Positions 20,720-31,145 are shown, counted from the stretch's first letter. The stretch: DNA of 47,536 nt from Chara braunii (GCA_003427395.1 BFEA01000471.1:662521-710056); one strand, 5' to 3'. The notes: generated by a model from the sequence alone, not told the origin. Translations and numbers: made by a program.

Positions 20720-22077
20720 GAAAATGACTAGACTTACCTAGGAAGCCACAATGGACACCCATTTTTTCTCTATGGCCACTGCACGAGCACGTCGGACTGT
20801 CATTGAAGCTTTTTTTTACCCTGACAATGATGATGTCATAGCCACTGACACAGTGCATTGCACATTGATCACTAGGAAGTTCTTTAAGCAACTATAAACC
20901 TCCCAAATTCCGGCCCCACAGGAAGATGGCAGGATCAGGGAAGTAGCGGAATTCCTCTCACCAATGGACCGGCACCTCTCCCCACAACAGCATGACAAGT
21001 TAGAGGAAGGGTTAACAAAGACAAAGTGTGGACAACCCTTCTCCAGATGAAGGAAGAAAAAAAACCCGGCATTGGTGGCTTCCCCAAGGAGTTCTGGGAG
21101 TCTATGTGGTCTGACCTGAGCACGGACCTATGGGACTACTATCAAGCAGTGTGGGAGGTCGGAGGGATGGGGGAAACCGTGGGGAAAGAAGTTTTATCGC
21201 TATTATATAAAAAAGATGATAAAATGAGCATCCGAAACTACAGGCCCATCACGTTGATCACAGTGGTATACAAAATGCTCTCTAAAGCGCTGACAAACCG
21301 CATGGCGAAAGTACTGGAAGATATCATACACCCAGCCCAAACAGGGTTCATGACCGTCAGGAACATACAAGAAAATATCCTGTTGGTAAACGAGGTGGTC
21401 CAATTAGCGCAACGACATAGGGCAAACACAACCATCATTTTTATAGATTTTGAGAAGGCTTATGACCACGTCAATTGAAACTTTCTCGACAAATGCCTAG
21501 AGAAAATGAATTTTGGACCTGTTTTTCAGCGCTGGGTTAGAATCCTCCATAATAACGCCACTAGCTGCGTCCAGGTCAATGGGTTGGTAGCACCTCTTTT
21601 TGAGCAGGGGATCTGATTGCCCCCTATATCTTCTTGGTAATAATGGAAACTCTATCAGCCAACCTGCGACACAACAAGGATCTCACACGCATCCAAATTA
21701 CGAATATTCCAGAGGAAGTTGTACCCATCTGTTCCCTTTTCGCTGATGATCTCACCATAATGGCAGAGGCAACAAAACCAAACATGGAAGAAATCCAAAA
21801 ACTTATAAACAAATTCTGCCAGTTGTTAGACATGGTTGTGAACTGGGGGCAAAAAACTGTGGGGTGGTGGCTGCATCACCAAGGAGGAAACCCCCCCGAA
21901 AGTCCACGGATCACATGGCTTTCCCCAGATGATCCCTTGAGAATCCTAGGGGCTCTTGTTACAGCCAAAGGCAAACCGGCCACCGATGATGAATGGCTTG
22001 CAGATCCGGCACGAGCCATCTTATGGTTCAAGGCCATACATCAATATTTGGGCGGGCCCTTGTCATCAACAATGTAG
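20720..22077 (+). pseudogene. LINE-1 reverse transcriptase core
   Basis: Reverse transcriptase of target-primed retrotransposition. Motifs in order: LLYKKDDKMSIRNYRPITL, QTGFMTVRNIQENILLVNE, FIDFEKAYDHVN (catalytic Asp, motif A), then TGA at 21476 where Trp is expected. A second TGA near 21615 falls in the RQGCPL position (motif B). FADDLTIM follows (motif C, catalytic DD intact), then KTVGWWL. Both stops are one transition from the expected Trp or Arg codon. Non-functional as read. Confidence 0.85.
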
Positions 22078-22079
22078 TA

Positions 22080-24043
22080 CTTGCTACACTGTGGTTCAAG
22101 GCCATCTTATGGTCCATGAGTAATGGGGGACTCCGAGCACTAAAACGACAGCTGGCGGCCTTCCTGTGGTGAGGAGACAGTACTAATCCCCACGCTATTA
22201 GTCGAGTGGCGTGGGAATCGGTAATTCAACCTAAGGCCAGAGGTGGGCTGGGAATTGTGGACCCAGCCACACAATTCCAGACCCTCACGATCCGTTGGCT
22301 CCAGCACATCATTTTTTTGCCAAACTCCCCCTGGGTCCCCCTAGCCCTAGCACAAATCGTAGCCCTGGCCCCATAAGCCCCGCCCGAAATCGACCCCCTA
22401 GTGTGGCTGAAGGACAGATACTGGAGGCTACCTAGGAAATATAGGAATGGGGACCCCACGGACAAACAGTGGCTACGCCTCATACGCACATGGACAAGGC
22501 TCCCTCCCCCCGACCGACCCGCACCGGCTAGATGGGAGGAAATTTTAGGCAGCCCTTGTTTGGTAATCGACTGATTACAAATTCTTAGGGACGAGTGAGG
22601 TGCAGTTCGGATACCCCATGGAGGGGCTGGGTGAAGCATGGTGCACGAAGGGTCGGGGACTTGTGGGACACGGAAACAAGGAGCTGGAAAAGCGCAGAAA
22701 AAATGAGGGTCTGGTTGCGATACTGCCATTTCACGGAGGCTGCACGAAACGAACTCATTGATAGCTTCCCCTTCCAACGGTACACTATCCTCAGAAAGGA
22801 CCCCTGCCTAAAGGAAGGTGACTGGGTAGGATTGCGCGATCACGATGGAGAAATAGGGCAAGAACACCTTGTCGACCGTACGCAAGTGCTGATTGAAGTC
22901 TTCTCCATCCTTAGGAATGAGGAATTACAATGGAACCATCAACCCCTTATCTGGAAGGAGAGACAGGGCGTATATCGGATTAGGGTACTCGATGGGGGAC
23001 GCGGCCGAAGAGTGTGCCGTCCAATGACCCCGATTGAGGATCTTCCTTTTGATCCCGATGAGTGGAGGTGGACCCATGACATCCAGATTAGGAATGGGAA
23101 GACAAAATCGCTGGCATTACCGGATTTGAAATCTAAATCAGTCTACCGGATGCTCCGACCTAAACGCGGATTGCCGGAACTCGTCACGGACAGATGGTAT
23201 CACCATCTCAATATAGACCGCAACCTGCTAAAACCCATTCAGTGGTTTGCACGTTATGGTAACAGACCCGCCAAAATTTCCGCCCTTCAATGACAAATAG
23301 AACATTGTTGCCTGCCAACTAATGACTGGCTAATAGAGCATACACGCTTGGAACAGCAAGGAAGTGCAGTACCTTGGTGCCACAGATGCCTCCAATGCTA
23401 CCCGGGGAGGAAGCGCACGGAGACAATAGAACAGATATTTCTCCAATGCCCCGCGTCGGTACTACTATGGAGAAGTTGGGACAGAATTTGGCGACACAAT
23501 GTTCCCGCTAGCGCATGGCCTTGGGAATGGAGGGCCATACTTCTAGGCCACTACCCCCAAATTCAGGGAAACACATTCGAGGAGAATATGTTCCACCTCA
23601 GGAGACGGGCTGTTCTATGGATCATCTGGTGGAGAAGATGTATCTTCGAGATAGAAGGGGCGCAAGTGGATGAGGGAGAAGTGACGGAGCAAATACAAGT
23701 GTTAGTCCAACACGAAATCTCCGCCCAGTGGAAGGCAGCCAAAGACAAAATTGACCAAATGCATACCTGGGCTGATATCAACCGAACCATTTCCCGTTTT
23801 TGCAGGGATTGGTTGGGAGGGGAAAGGGAGGGATGGGTGGCAGAGGTCAGGTGGGCTGGGGACCGTCAATCTGAAAGGATGCAGCAAGAAGAACCCCGGA
23901 CAGAGATGGAAAGGGATTACCANTTGNTTTTCNNCGACTGGACCAAGATAGACCCTGTCGACCCGCTACGCCCNGCTCAGGATTTTGCNGACCCCTTCCC
24001 CCNCCACCNTTNGTCTCTGGAGGNAGTCTTACCTCCCCCCTGA
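22080..24043 (+). pseudogene. LINE-1 thumb/connection and zf-RVT-like C terminus
   Basis: After RT comes a thumb-type segment, QLAAFLW-stop-GD and PKARGGLGIVDP (22140-22255). A 232-codon open frame (22595-23293) carries LPFDPDEW and RWYHHLNIDR; both have counterparts in the minus-strand LINE at 25856-26443. Another frame (from 23348) bears CHRC, a spacer and EQIFLQC followed by W, the zf-RVT-like zinc motif, with the usual His replaced by Gln. The end carries a long basic helical tail and runs into N bases at about 23920. Several frameshifts are present. Confidence 0.7.
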
Positions 24044-24345
24044 CCGNGGCCNTGTCNTTTCTAGTCATCTTCTGGCAAAGGGCAGAACACAGCATGATAC
24101 AGTTTTTCCTCAGCATTATCAGCTCTCTTNTGTTTTCCTTGGTTGGCTCAGTCCTCCTGTTGGCCTGCTCAGTCAATCCCCAGACCCCACAGTCACCATC
24201 CTTTCTTGCTTAGTCATTCTGTTTTTTTGTGTATACGAGGGCAGGAGCTAGGGGACGGAGGGAGATTCCACTGGTGCCCCCTGGTGGATCTCCCCCCAGT
24301 TCCCGGCGGTGCTGCAAGAGAGTTAGGAAGGAAAAGGTTAGATTT

Positions 24346-24464
24346 GGGACGCTGGACCCGGTTTCCAGCCCAATGGCGTCACATTCAATGATGGACCGTT
24401 TTGTAAAGATATACTCATGGGACGCTGGGCCCGGTTCCCAGCAGGTGAAGCTCCCCACCAATAG
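24346..24464 (+). other. LINE-1 3' UTR: duplicated hairpin module
   Basis: Hairpin 1 at 24351-24369 has stem GCTGGA/TCCAGC and loop CCCGGTT. Hairpin 2 at 24424-24442 has stem GCTGGG/CCCAGC and the same loop. Both are preceded by GGGAC. Hairpin 2 is followed by a box ending GCTCCCCACCAATAG, and the A-rich tail starts about 90 nt later. Pair 6 differs compensatorily (A-T versus G-C). By analogy with 3'-stem-loop LINEs this would be the site where the RT binds its own RNA; that role is inferred. Confidence 0.65.
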
Positions 24465-24583
24465 ATGGAGCGGCCCGCCAGGCAAAGCCTCAATCCCGGT
24501 GGTTCTCTTACCACCACCAGGATAGAGGCCTTGTACATGGGCCCCATTCAAAAAAAAAAGAAAAAAAAGAAAAGAAAAAAAAG

Positions 24584-25189
24584 ATCAGTCTCCATTGTTT
24601 GATTCCCAAGCCCAAGTACTATGTCTTTACCCACAATTGATTCTATGAGCTCTATTTTCCTTTTGAACTTTTATCCAGGGCCCAATTTAGCAGGCCGTGT
24701 CTCCCCCGTTTTGTGGTTGACAACTCCTACCCCGGACTTGTACTTGATCAGTTGTCACTTGGGCCCACGTCGTTGTTGATGTTGACAACGGCAGGTCCCG
24801 AATAAGTGCCGGCCACAAGCGTTGCTGGGAGCCTTTTTGTTGCTGTCTATCCATTGTGGTGTCAGAGCATCGTCCGGTGTACCATTCGGCGTCCGACTCC
24901 TGTCCGTATGTCGTGTTCTGTCTGTGAATCCATTCGGCGTCAGACTCCCCGTCGGAGTGTCATGTATGTCTTCCTGTCTGCAGTAGCAGCGGCACGTTGA
25001 CTTCAGGGTGGCCAGGAAATGGGGGGGGAGGGGGTGTGGAGCGAAGGAAGGGGAAAGGGTGGCATTTGGTTTGGGGGGGGGGGGGGGGGGGAGGGGGGGT
25101 GTGGGTGCCTGGCCAGGTTGTCGGTCGTAAGGCGGGGAGGGGGCCGGTGGAGCATCACACACTAGCACAAAGTTAGTTTGATGGTAGTG
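24584..25189. other. Probable 3' flank/UTR of the minus-strand LINE
   Basis: No gene. It contains a long G-rich stretch at 25015-25100, including a G run of about 19. On the minus strand 24755-25168 is open and proline-rich because of the C-rich tract, so it is not taken as a gene. No poly-T, i.e. no minus-strand poly-A tail, marks the 3' end of the neighbouring LINE. Confidence 0.45.
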
Positions 25190-25249
25190 GACGGCAAAGC
25201 AGTTCAGGGGCCTCCTTTGCCAGATGGGTTCAGAGGCCCTCCACGGTTT

Positions 25250-27312
25250 CTATTGGATATCGAGGTTGGTGTCCAATTCCCAGAAGACTGAGTGGAGGTC
25301 CCCCCACAGTTGACAATAGTTGTCGCAGATGGTTCTCTTGAGCACTGGGTCCTTTTCCCTGTGGTAATCCCATTTGAAGTTTTTCCAGGCTTTTTGCGTT
25401 CTGCTCCTGATGGTTTCTTCTACTGTGCGATGTGCCTGTTGCAACCCAAACTGGTAGTCTTTCTTCTCGAAAGAGCATCTGGCTCTCCAGGCCAACATCA
25501 GGATGTGTAGCCTCATGTAGGAGAAAAGGATGGTTGCAAAAGGTGTCCATTGTGCCAGCAGGTGCTGCTTCTTGTCGAGAAGTAGAAGGCCTAGGTCCCA
25601 ACGAATGTGACAGGCTGTGAGCGAGTGGAATGCTACGTCCCACCAATGCCATAACTGAGCCACCATCGGGCAGGCCAGGAGGCAGTGTTCTAGTGGGGCC
25701 CGGGCCGGTGGCGAAGCTCTGCCACAATAGGTGCAGATTGGAGACAACAGTCCTTTTTGTCTTAAACCTGTTCTTGTGACTAGCCAGTTGGGGGTGGAGA
25801 GGCAGCGATGCAGGATTTTCCATTGGAGGGCCCTGAGGTTTGTAGCCATTATTTTTTAGTACTTACCCCATGGCGGGTCGCCCACGAGCTCGAGATCCAG
25901 GGGCAAATGTCGTGCCCATCTTTCAGCTATGGTCTGGTAGATTGGTATTGTCGGGCAGGAAGCTCTGTAGCCTCCTTTGACTGTATAATCCCATATGGTC
26001 ATGAGTTTCGCTCCCATCCATTCCCGCTCATCAGGGTCAAAGGGCAGCCTGGCCAATGGTGTGGAAGGGTCGTATGCAAAGAGTCCGTTTTGTGGACCAC
26101 CCACCACCTTGATTGGCATCAACCCACCCCATTTTTCTGTCACATTCATTTCTTCGGTCCTTGTTAGTTTGGAGAACGCGCCCCTGGCAGTTGGGGCTTG
26201 TAGGCATGCAAAATAGAGGCCAACGTCATTGCTATGAACCTTGTATATCAGGGCCGGATGGGGGAGGTCAGTGTACTTCACCACCCAATCTTCAGGCTGG
26301 ACTGTGGGACCTGTACGGAGGGCCAGGCGCCAAGCAAGGGGAGGGCTTCTCTGAGTTGAAGTGCCTTCTCCTCCACATTCTGCACATTCAGTTTCAGTTT
26401 GAGCTGTTCTGCTGTTGCCCAGTCCTCCGTTATGAAGTTCCATAAATCACCATGTAAACCCCTTTCTTTGCCCAGTTATGCCAAGACAAATTAGTAGTGA
26501 TCTTAAAGGGATTACCCGCTTCATCTAGGATATGAGGATTCCCAAAAGGGGGCTGCCTCTAGATGTTATGCCATCTATGGGGCGGCTGTTTTTGTTGCGG
26601 GCCTCGCTGTCTCCAGAGTTTGCGCACGTAGGGCCATCGGGGGTCCAGAGTTATGTCTTGTCTCGTCGCTTGAGCCGGGCTGTTCGCCCACCGTTGTTGT
26701 TGGGGGGAGGGGATTGTCCAATGGCTGTTCACCAACCACTGGAAGGGATGTATCTGGTGGGGCGTCGTTGTTTCCGGAGCCAAGTTGGCTATTTGTAAGC
26801 AGGTCAGTAGGCCCCATGGGATATCGTTACTCATCAGCAGTCTCACGAGGACGTTGAAGATCAAGGCGTCACTTTCGTTTTCAGGGTCCAATATCCCCAA
26901 CCCCCCTTTAGCCCTAGGCTGTGTGAGGACGTCCCAACTGACTCTGCTCAGGCAGCCATGGTCATTGGGTTTGGTTTTCGACAAGTAGGTCGTGAGCGCC
27001 CTTCTAAGTCTTTTATATTGTTGTGCCTTTAGTGGCCACACGGCCAGTTCGTACCATACGATGCCAAGATGACATTATTGATTGCTAGGGCCCAACCTAC
27101 AAGGGAAGTATGCAGCCCTTCCCACTTTGCGAGTCTGCCGACTACAAGGTCAACTAGCATATGTCCATGGTCCTATGGGGGCCCCATTGTTGTTAGTCTT
27201 ACTCCTAGGATCCTAATGGTCTCTTCCTTCCGCGCCTATGCAACACTCGGTTCCATGGGAGGAGGCTCCCCTTGTGGATGGAGCCACCATCCTTCGGTCT
27301 TCGAGCATGTCA
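25250..27312 (-). pseudogene. LINE-2 RT thumb to zf-RVT-like C terminus
   Basis: On the minus strand: KTEGWWLHPQGEPPP (near 27312), IRILGVRL, then VSWDVLTQPRAKGGLGILDP (about 26900), the segment LARLPFDPDERE (about 26050), and a C-terminal zinc motif C39-x2-C42-x12-H55-x4-C60 in the frame starting at 25849. Stops near 27245 and 27200, a frame change at about 26450-26560 and a TAA near 25850 break it. It is closely related in layout to LINE-1 22080-24043 and keeps the zinc His that LINE-1 lacks. Confidence 0.75.
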
Positions 27313-27339
27313 GTTGCCAATAAGAATAGTGTGTAACTT

Positions 27340-28030
27340 GTGCACCACTTTGTCTCATCTGATCCTAGCACCAGACTGGAATGCTGGCACTTACCCAACA
27401 GTGGACATGGTCTCAAAGTGGAGGAGGGGATACCAATCCACACATTGATGTCGGAAACCACCCTGACTACCCGATGGAGAACCTGCAACCTGCAAGAGAA
27501 ACAATTCACCTATTACAAGCATGTATCAACTTCTAGAATTGATTACTTCCGTATTTTAACAGTCTACAGGGAGCATTGTTATTTGTGTGCATAAGCCCTC
27601 CAACTTACACCACCGAGTTGGATCACAAACTTATCTACTTGGATATTATCGTGGACCGATCAACAGAGAGTGGGAACAACTTTTTTTGAATCAATAATTT
27701 CATCATCAATACAGAAGAATTGAACCACGAGTACTTCGCCCACCTTGAAAGACAAATATGCGGCTTATATACAACCGCATCTTTCGGCGGTTGGGTACCA
27801 GACTAAAATGGCTAGCAGCGCCAGCCAAAAGGAGGCACATGCAGGGTCGATACAAATAGCTTTATGAGGCACTAGTAGTTTATAGCACAAAATACTGAAA
27901 GTATCCTTGGACCACGAACAAGGACCAGACAACTTACCCATGGTAGTTCAAAAGTTGGCGTTGGAGCTTAAACCCCTATTAAACCGCAAGTACACAGCCC
28001 CAACCTTGCATAAAGTTTTTGTCACCATAA
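27340..28030 (+). pseudogene. LINE endonuclease C terminus and linker (inverted piece)
   Basis: The frame 27340-27594 contains FTYYKHVSTSRIDYF, the SRIDY-type signature late in LINE endonucleases. After a frame change, TTELDHKLIYLDI provides the DH catalytic pair, and NNFF-stop-INNFIIN matches the post-endonuclease F-K-NNSLL motif of LINE-3. Linker-like charged sequence follows to about 28030, with several stops. N-terminal endonuclease motifs are absent, so only the last third is present. Confidence 0.65.
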
Positions 28031-29556
28031 GCAAAAATCGGAGGGGCCATGCGGCGTAGGGCGCCGTTGACAAAAAAAATTGGCGGCCTCCGAAGTGGTG
28101 CGGGTCGAAATGTCAACTAGACTTTCGAGCGCACGCTACCGGGAGCGATGCGCCCGGTCCGACCAGAAGTGCCTGTTTGGAGCTCCACGTCTTCACACTT
28201 CAACGGTGTCCTAGGGGAATGAGCGACCAGTGAGTGGCGGTGGGAGGGAGTGCATGTCAAGGGAGTAAGGCATGGTTGGTATGGCGCTAAGGAGTGTTGT
28301 TGGAGTGCGGTGCCGTCATCCGTGAAGGTAAGATAGATGATGCTTGTTGGGTTGGCGTGCATGGATGAGGTCATGGGGCGACTCTACATGGGCAGGTGGG
28401 TTATGGCGGCTGGGGATGCCATGAGTTACGTTCACTAGGGGGAGTGTATTTTGGGTTGTTATCGACGAGGGAGCTTCAGTTTGGGTTCTGTCAGGAAGGG
28501 AGGAGCGTACTCTCACGTAGAGTGAGAGGGAGAGGAGGGTTATCTATGTGGGTGGTTGAGAAATTCCCCCCTTCTTCCTCAACAGTATGGTAAGTAAAAT
28601 TTTATGAAGGCTTGAATCTCCTGTGGCGGCTCGCCAACGGGTTTGGCGAGGAGGAACTGCACTGTCTTCGATTCTTCTTGGGGGGATTGAAGATGGTCGT
28701 TGAAGTCTTCAGTGCTAGTATTGTCATTGAGCCTAGTGACTAGCAGTAGGGGGGAAGGTGTCTCTCCTTCCCTGAAGACGGTGGGGTAGGGTTCGAGGGG
28801 GAATAGGTAAGTTGGGGTTATTGAGGACGTGGGGATGGAGGTTTCTCGTTGTTTGATAACTCTTAGAACTATGGTCCTGCCCATGAGTGGATGAGTTATT
28901 ATACTCAAATAACTACTAATAATCTTCTGAATTTGATTTGATTTGAATTTTAGAGTTGTTGGCATGATCGTACTATGATCGTACTATTTGCTCTAACGCA
29001 AGGGGAGGACGATGGTTGTGGGGGGTGTTTTTTACGATTTCCATCTCACGAACTATGTGGTGGAGAAGGTCGGCTCGTCGCTAGAGGAGAAAGAGTATAG
29101 GGGGTGCTCGTAGGGACGTATGACAGTGGGGTGAATCAGAATAGAGGAGTGTTCTCCTCTTCCTAATAATTGAAGCAAGTCTTAGATTATATAATTACAA
29201 CAACCAATATTGAAACAAACCTGATATGATCTTAAGTAGCACGTTTTTTCCAATTTAGCAGTCTGATCTTTATACTCGCAAATTAGAATCCAATTCTGAT
29301 TTTAACAGATGTAAGATCTCTTTTGTTTTGAAATAATTTTGATCCTCTTATAAAATTCTCAACTATGGCTTGGAATTGATTTTCTACAAATTTTATCAGA
29401 AAAACGTACCAATTTTTTTGTTGAATGATTCTCAAAATGTGGTTTGATAATTGAGTCGAAAATCCTTCTGGATATTAAAGTATGTTATTCCTATGTTTCT
29501 CTGTAGCTTTGTTCTGATTTTTTTAGTTGTAGGGAAAACCCTTTCTACTTTATTCC
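28031..29556. other. Unexplained noncoding stretch
   Basis: No recognisable gene. A 128-codon minus-strand frame at 28579-28965 (lysine/serine-rich start, no known domain) is the longest candidate and is unsupported. Sequence becomes AT-rich after about 29160. Confidence 0.4.
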
Positions 29557-29882
29557 TGTGTAGCATCGTGTTCGAACGTTCGGGACCGAACGCGAACGAG
29601 AGTCGAAACTCTCCGAACGCGAACATAAAAAAAAAAAAAAAAAAAAAAGACGTGCTCCAAAAACTCTGGAAAAAATATATGTTATGTAAAATAACAATAC
29701 AAACAACTTTTGCCTTGGAGGTTTGGTCAAATTCGTAATCTAACTCGAGTTAAAAATCAAAAACCAAAAAAATGTTGTTGTTGTTTTTTTTTTCTTTTTT
29801 TTTTTTTTGAATATGTTCGGCCGAACACCTGAACATGTTTGAACGTTCGGAAAAACTCCGAACATGTTCTGTGTGCTACACA
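29557..29882. repeat. Inverted-repeat element with inward-facing poly-A tracts
   Basis: TGTGTAGCA at 29557-29565 has its reverse complement at 29874-29882. Both arms continue inward with GAAC/GTTC-rich palindromic sequence (cgaacgttcg motifs) and end in A22 (29627-29648) on the left and, on the opposite strand, an A-rich run (29784-29808 as T). The ~135-bp centre is AT-rich. It is either a foldback/MITE-like element or two copies of a short retroelement inserted tail to tail. Confidence 0.5.
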
Positions 29883-30200
29883 ACCTTATTCATAGAAGTG
29901 TCTAATCTTGCTTTCACTAGGTAAACAAAAGGTTTTTTGGATTTGAATTTGAATTTTGTGTCTTGTAGAAATTTTGATTGGGTGGGTTTAGAAGAGTTTA
30001 CCCACCTCATTTGTTGATGTTTGTGGGCCAGGTGTTTTGAAGATGTATGGTACCTGGGTCGGTGGGGATAGTTTATGGTTGGTGAAATTGCGTCCTGCTG
30101 GTGAGGAGGGCTAGCTAGTGGGATTGGACTATGGCATAGCCGCAATTGAGATGATGGCTTAGCTGTCATAAGTCTTGCCGGAGAGAGGAAAGAGGTTAGT

Positions 30201-30253
30201 GGATCGAGGTTGAAATGGGATCGGGTGTTTTCACGTCCTACAATAGTACCCGG
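30201..30253 (-). pseudogene. rrn5: Mitochondrial 5S rRNA (rrn5) 5' fragment, nuclear copy
   Basis: The reverse complement contains GACGTGAAAACACCCGATCC and CAACCTCGAT, a pattern I recognise as the 5' half of plant mitochondrial 5S rRNA. The match fades left of about 30200, so only about 53 nt are confident. It sits 80 nt downstream of the rrn18 3' end in the same orientation, the normal rrn18-rrn5 order of plant mitochondria. That makes a single mitochondrial insertion likely. Confidence 0.65.
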
Positions 30254-30335
30254 ATACTCGAAATTGTGCTTCGCGCCTTTGGTAACTAGTCTGATTAGAT
30301 CGACATTAAATCAAATTTGGGTATGTATCTTGAAA

Positions 30336-30772
30336 AGGAGTCAATCCAGCCGCATGTTTCCCTACGACTACCTTGTTACGACTTCACCTCAGTCACTGAT
30401 TCTACAGTGATAATCTTTATGCTCAACGATGTGAAAAACATGCTGCGCACTTGACATGTGTAACGTATCAAAGTCATTGGTTTATCATAGAGACGATTTC
30501 GAGCAAAATAAATTCCTATGGTGTGACAGGCGGTGCGTACAAGGCCTGAGTACATTTTCACCGTGGCATGCTGATCCGCGATTACGAGCAATTCCAACTT
30601 CATGTTCTCGACTTGCAGAGAACTATCCGAACTGAGGCAATGTTTCAGGATTTACTCCGCCGTAAAGCCTTGCTTCCTATTGTCATTGCCATTGTAGCAC
30701 GTGTGTAGCCCACCCCATAAGGGCCATGCGAACTTGACGTCATCCCCACCGTAGTCCCTTCTAGAGGGCTTA
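30336..30772 (-). pseudogene. rrn18: Mitochondrial small-subunit rRNA (rrn18) 3' fragment, nuclear copy
   Basis: The reverse complement shows universal small-subunit rRNA blocks in order: GGGGATGACGTCAAGT, GGCTACACACGTGCTACAATGG, CGGATCAGCATGCC, a near-canonical CACCGCCTGTCACACC, GGTGAAGTCGTAACAAGGTAG and a 3' end GCGGCTGGATTGA. The plant mitochondrial type (GGATTGA rather than the plastid/bacterial GGATCACCTCC) and CAATGACAATAGGAAGCAAGG argue for mitochondrion. Substitutions in normally invariant positions (e.g. ATGCGGC for CTGCGGC) suggest a decayed nuclear insert (NUMT) rather than organellar DNA. The 5' two thirds of the gene are absent. Confidence 0.85.
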
Positions 30773-30780
30773 CGGGTCAA

Positions 30781-31088
30781 TAGACTTATAGAAAAGGGCA
30801 AATTCAATCTCCCCCGAATCTCATGAATGACAAATTTGAAAACATTAAAACCTAAAACATGAAAAAAAATACAAAATTAAAAACTTCACTTGGGTGAGTA
30901 ACCTCGTTACTGCGCATGTGCGTCAAATCTCGATTAGGAGCAACCACACGGCTTATCATTCCCGAGCCGACAACGTTTTTTATCAACATACCGTAGCACC
31001 TTTGCAGCTTCTTGATTAGCTCGGTCAGACTTGATACAAGCTGTGGAGTCGGAATACATCGCTGACTGAGTCAGCACCATGAGGAGGG

Positions 31089-31089
<1 letters not shown>
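30781..31089. other. Noncoding flank of the mitochondrial insert
   Basis: No gene recognised. It may include further diverged mitochondrial sequence, but I could not match any. Confidence 0.35.

Positions 31090-31142
<53 letters not shown>
31090..31142. repeat. 53-nt poly-G run
   Basis: Uninterrupted G homopolymer. Runs of this length are rare in genomes and prone to sequencing or assembly error, so its true length is doubtful. Confidence 0.95.

Positions 31143-31145
<3 letters not shown>

Larger units (their letters stand above)
17413..24583 (+). mobile_element. LINE-1: decayed plant-type LINE, full coding order
   Basis: A non-LTR retrotransposon in sense orientation with ORF1-like protein, apurinic-type endonuclease, RT, thumb/connection, zf-RVT-like C terminus, 3' UTR with two hairpin modules, and an A-rich tail at 24551-24583. 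Multiple stops and frameshifts make it non-autonomous. No target-site duplication could be fixed because both ends abut other repeats. N bases occur at about 23920-24130. Confidence 0.85.
25190..28030 (-). mobile_element. LINE-2: minus-strand LINE with inverted 5' part
   Basis: The minus strand 27312-25250 reads from KTEGWWL, at the end of the RT domain, through thumb and zf-RVT-like domain. Immediately to the right, 27340-28030 reads on the plus strand as the endonuclease end and linker of a LINE. Within one element the endonuclease lies 5' of the RT, so this is a 3' sense part joined head-to-head to an inverted 5' part, with the RT core missing at the junction. That is the geometry of twin-primed 5' inversion. 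Two independent insertions remain possible. Confidence 0.65.

Noticed and set aside
20720-22077. Group II intron or retron reverse transcriptase
   Set aside because: An upstream apurinic-type endonuclease, FADD, KTVGWWL and a downstream zf-RVT-like motif identify a LINE.
24755-25168. Proline-rich minus-strand protein
   Set aside because: The composition comes from the C-rich complement of the G tract; no homologous block in LINE-1.
28579-28965. 128-codon minus-strand frame
   Set aside because: No domain, no splice context and no second copy; kept only as a remark in the noncoding stretch.
30336-30772. Plastid or bacterial 16S rRNA
   Set aside because: The 3' end lacks CACCTCC and reads GGATTGA, and the adjacent 5S fragment is of plant mitochondrial type.
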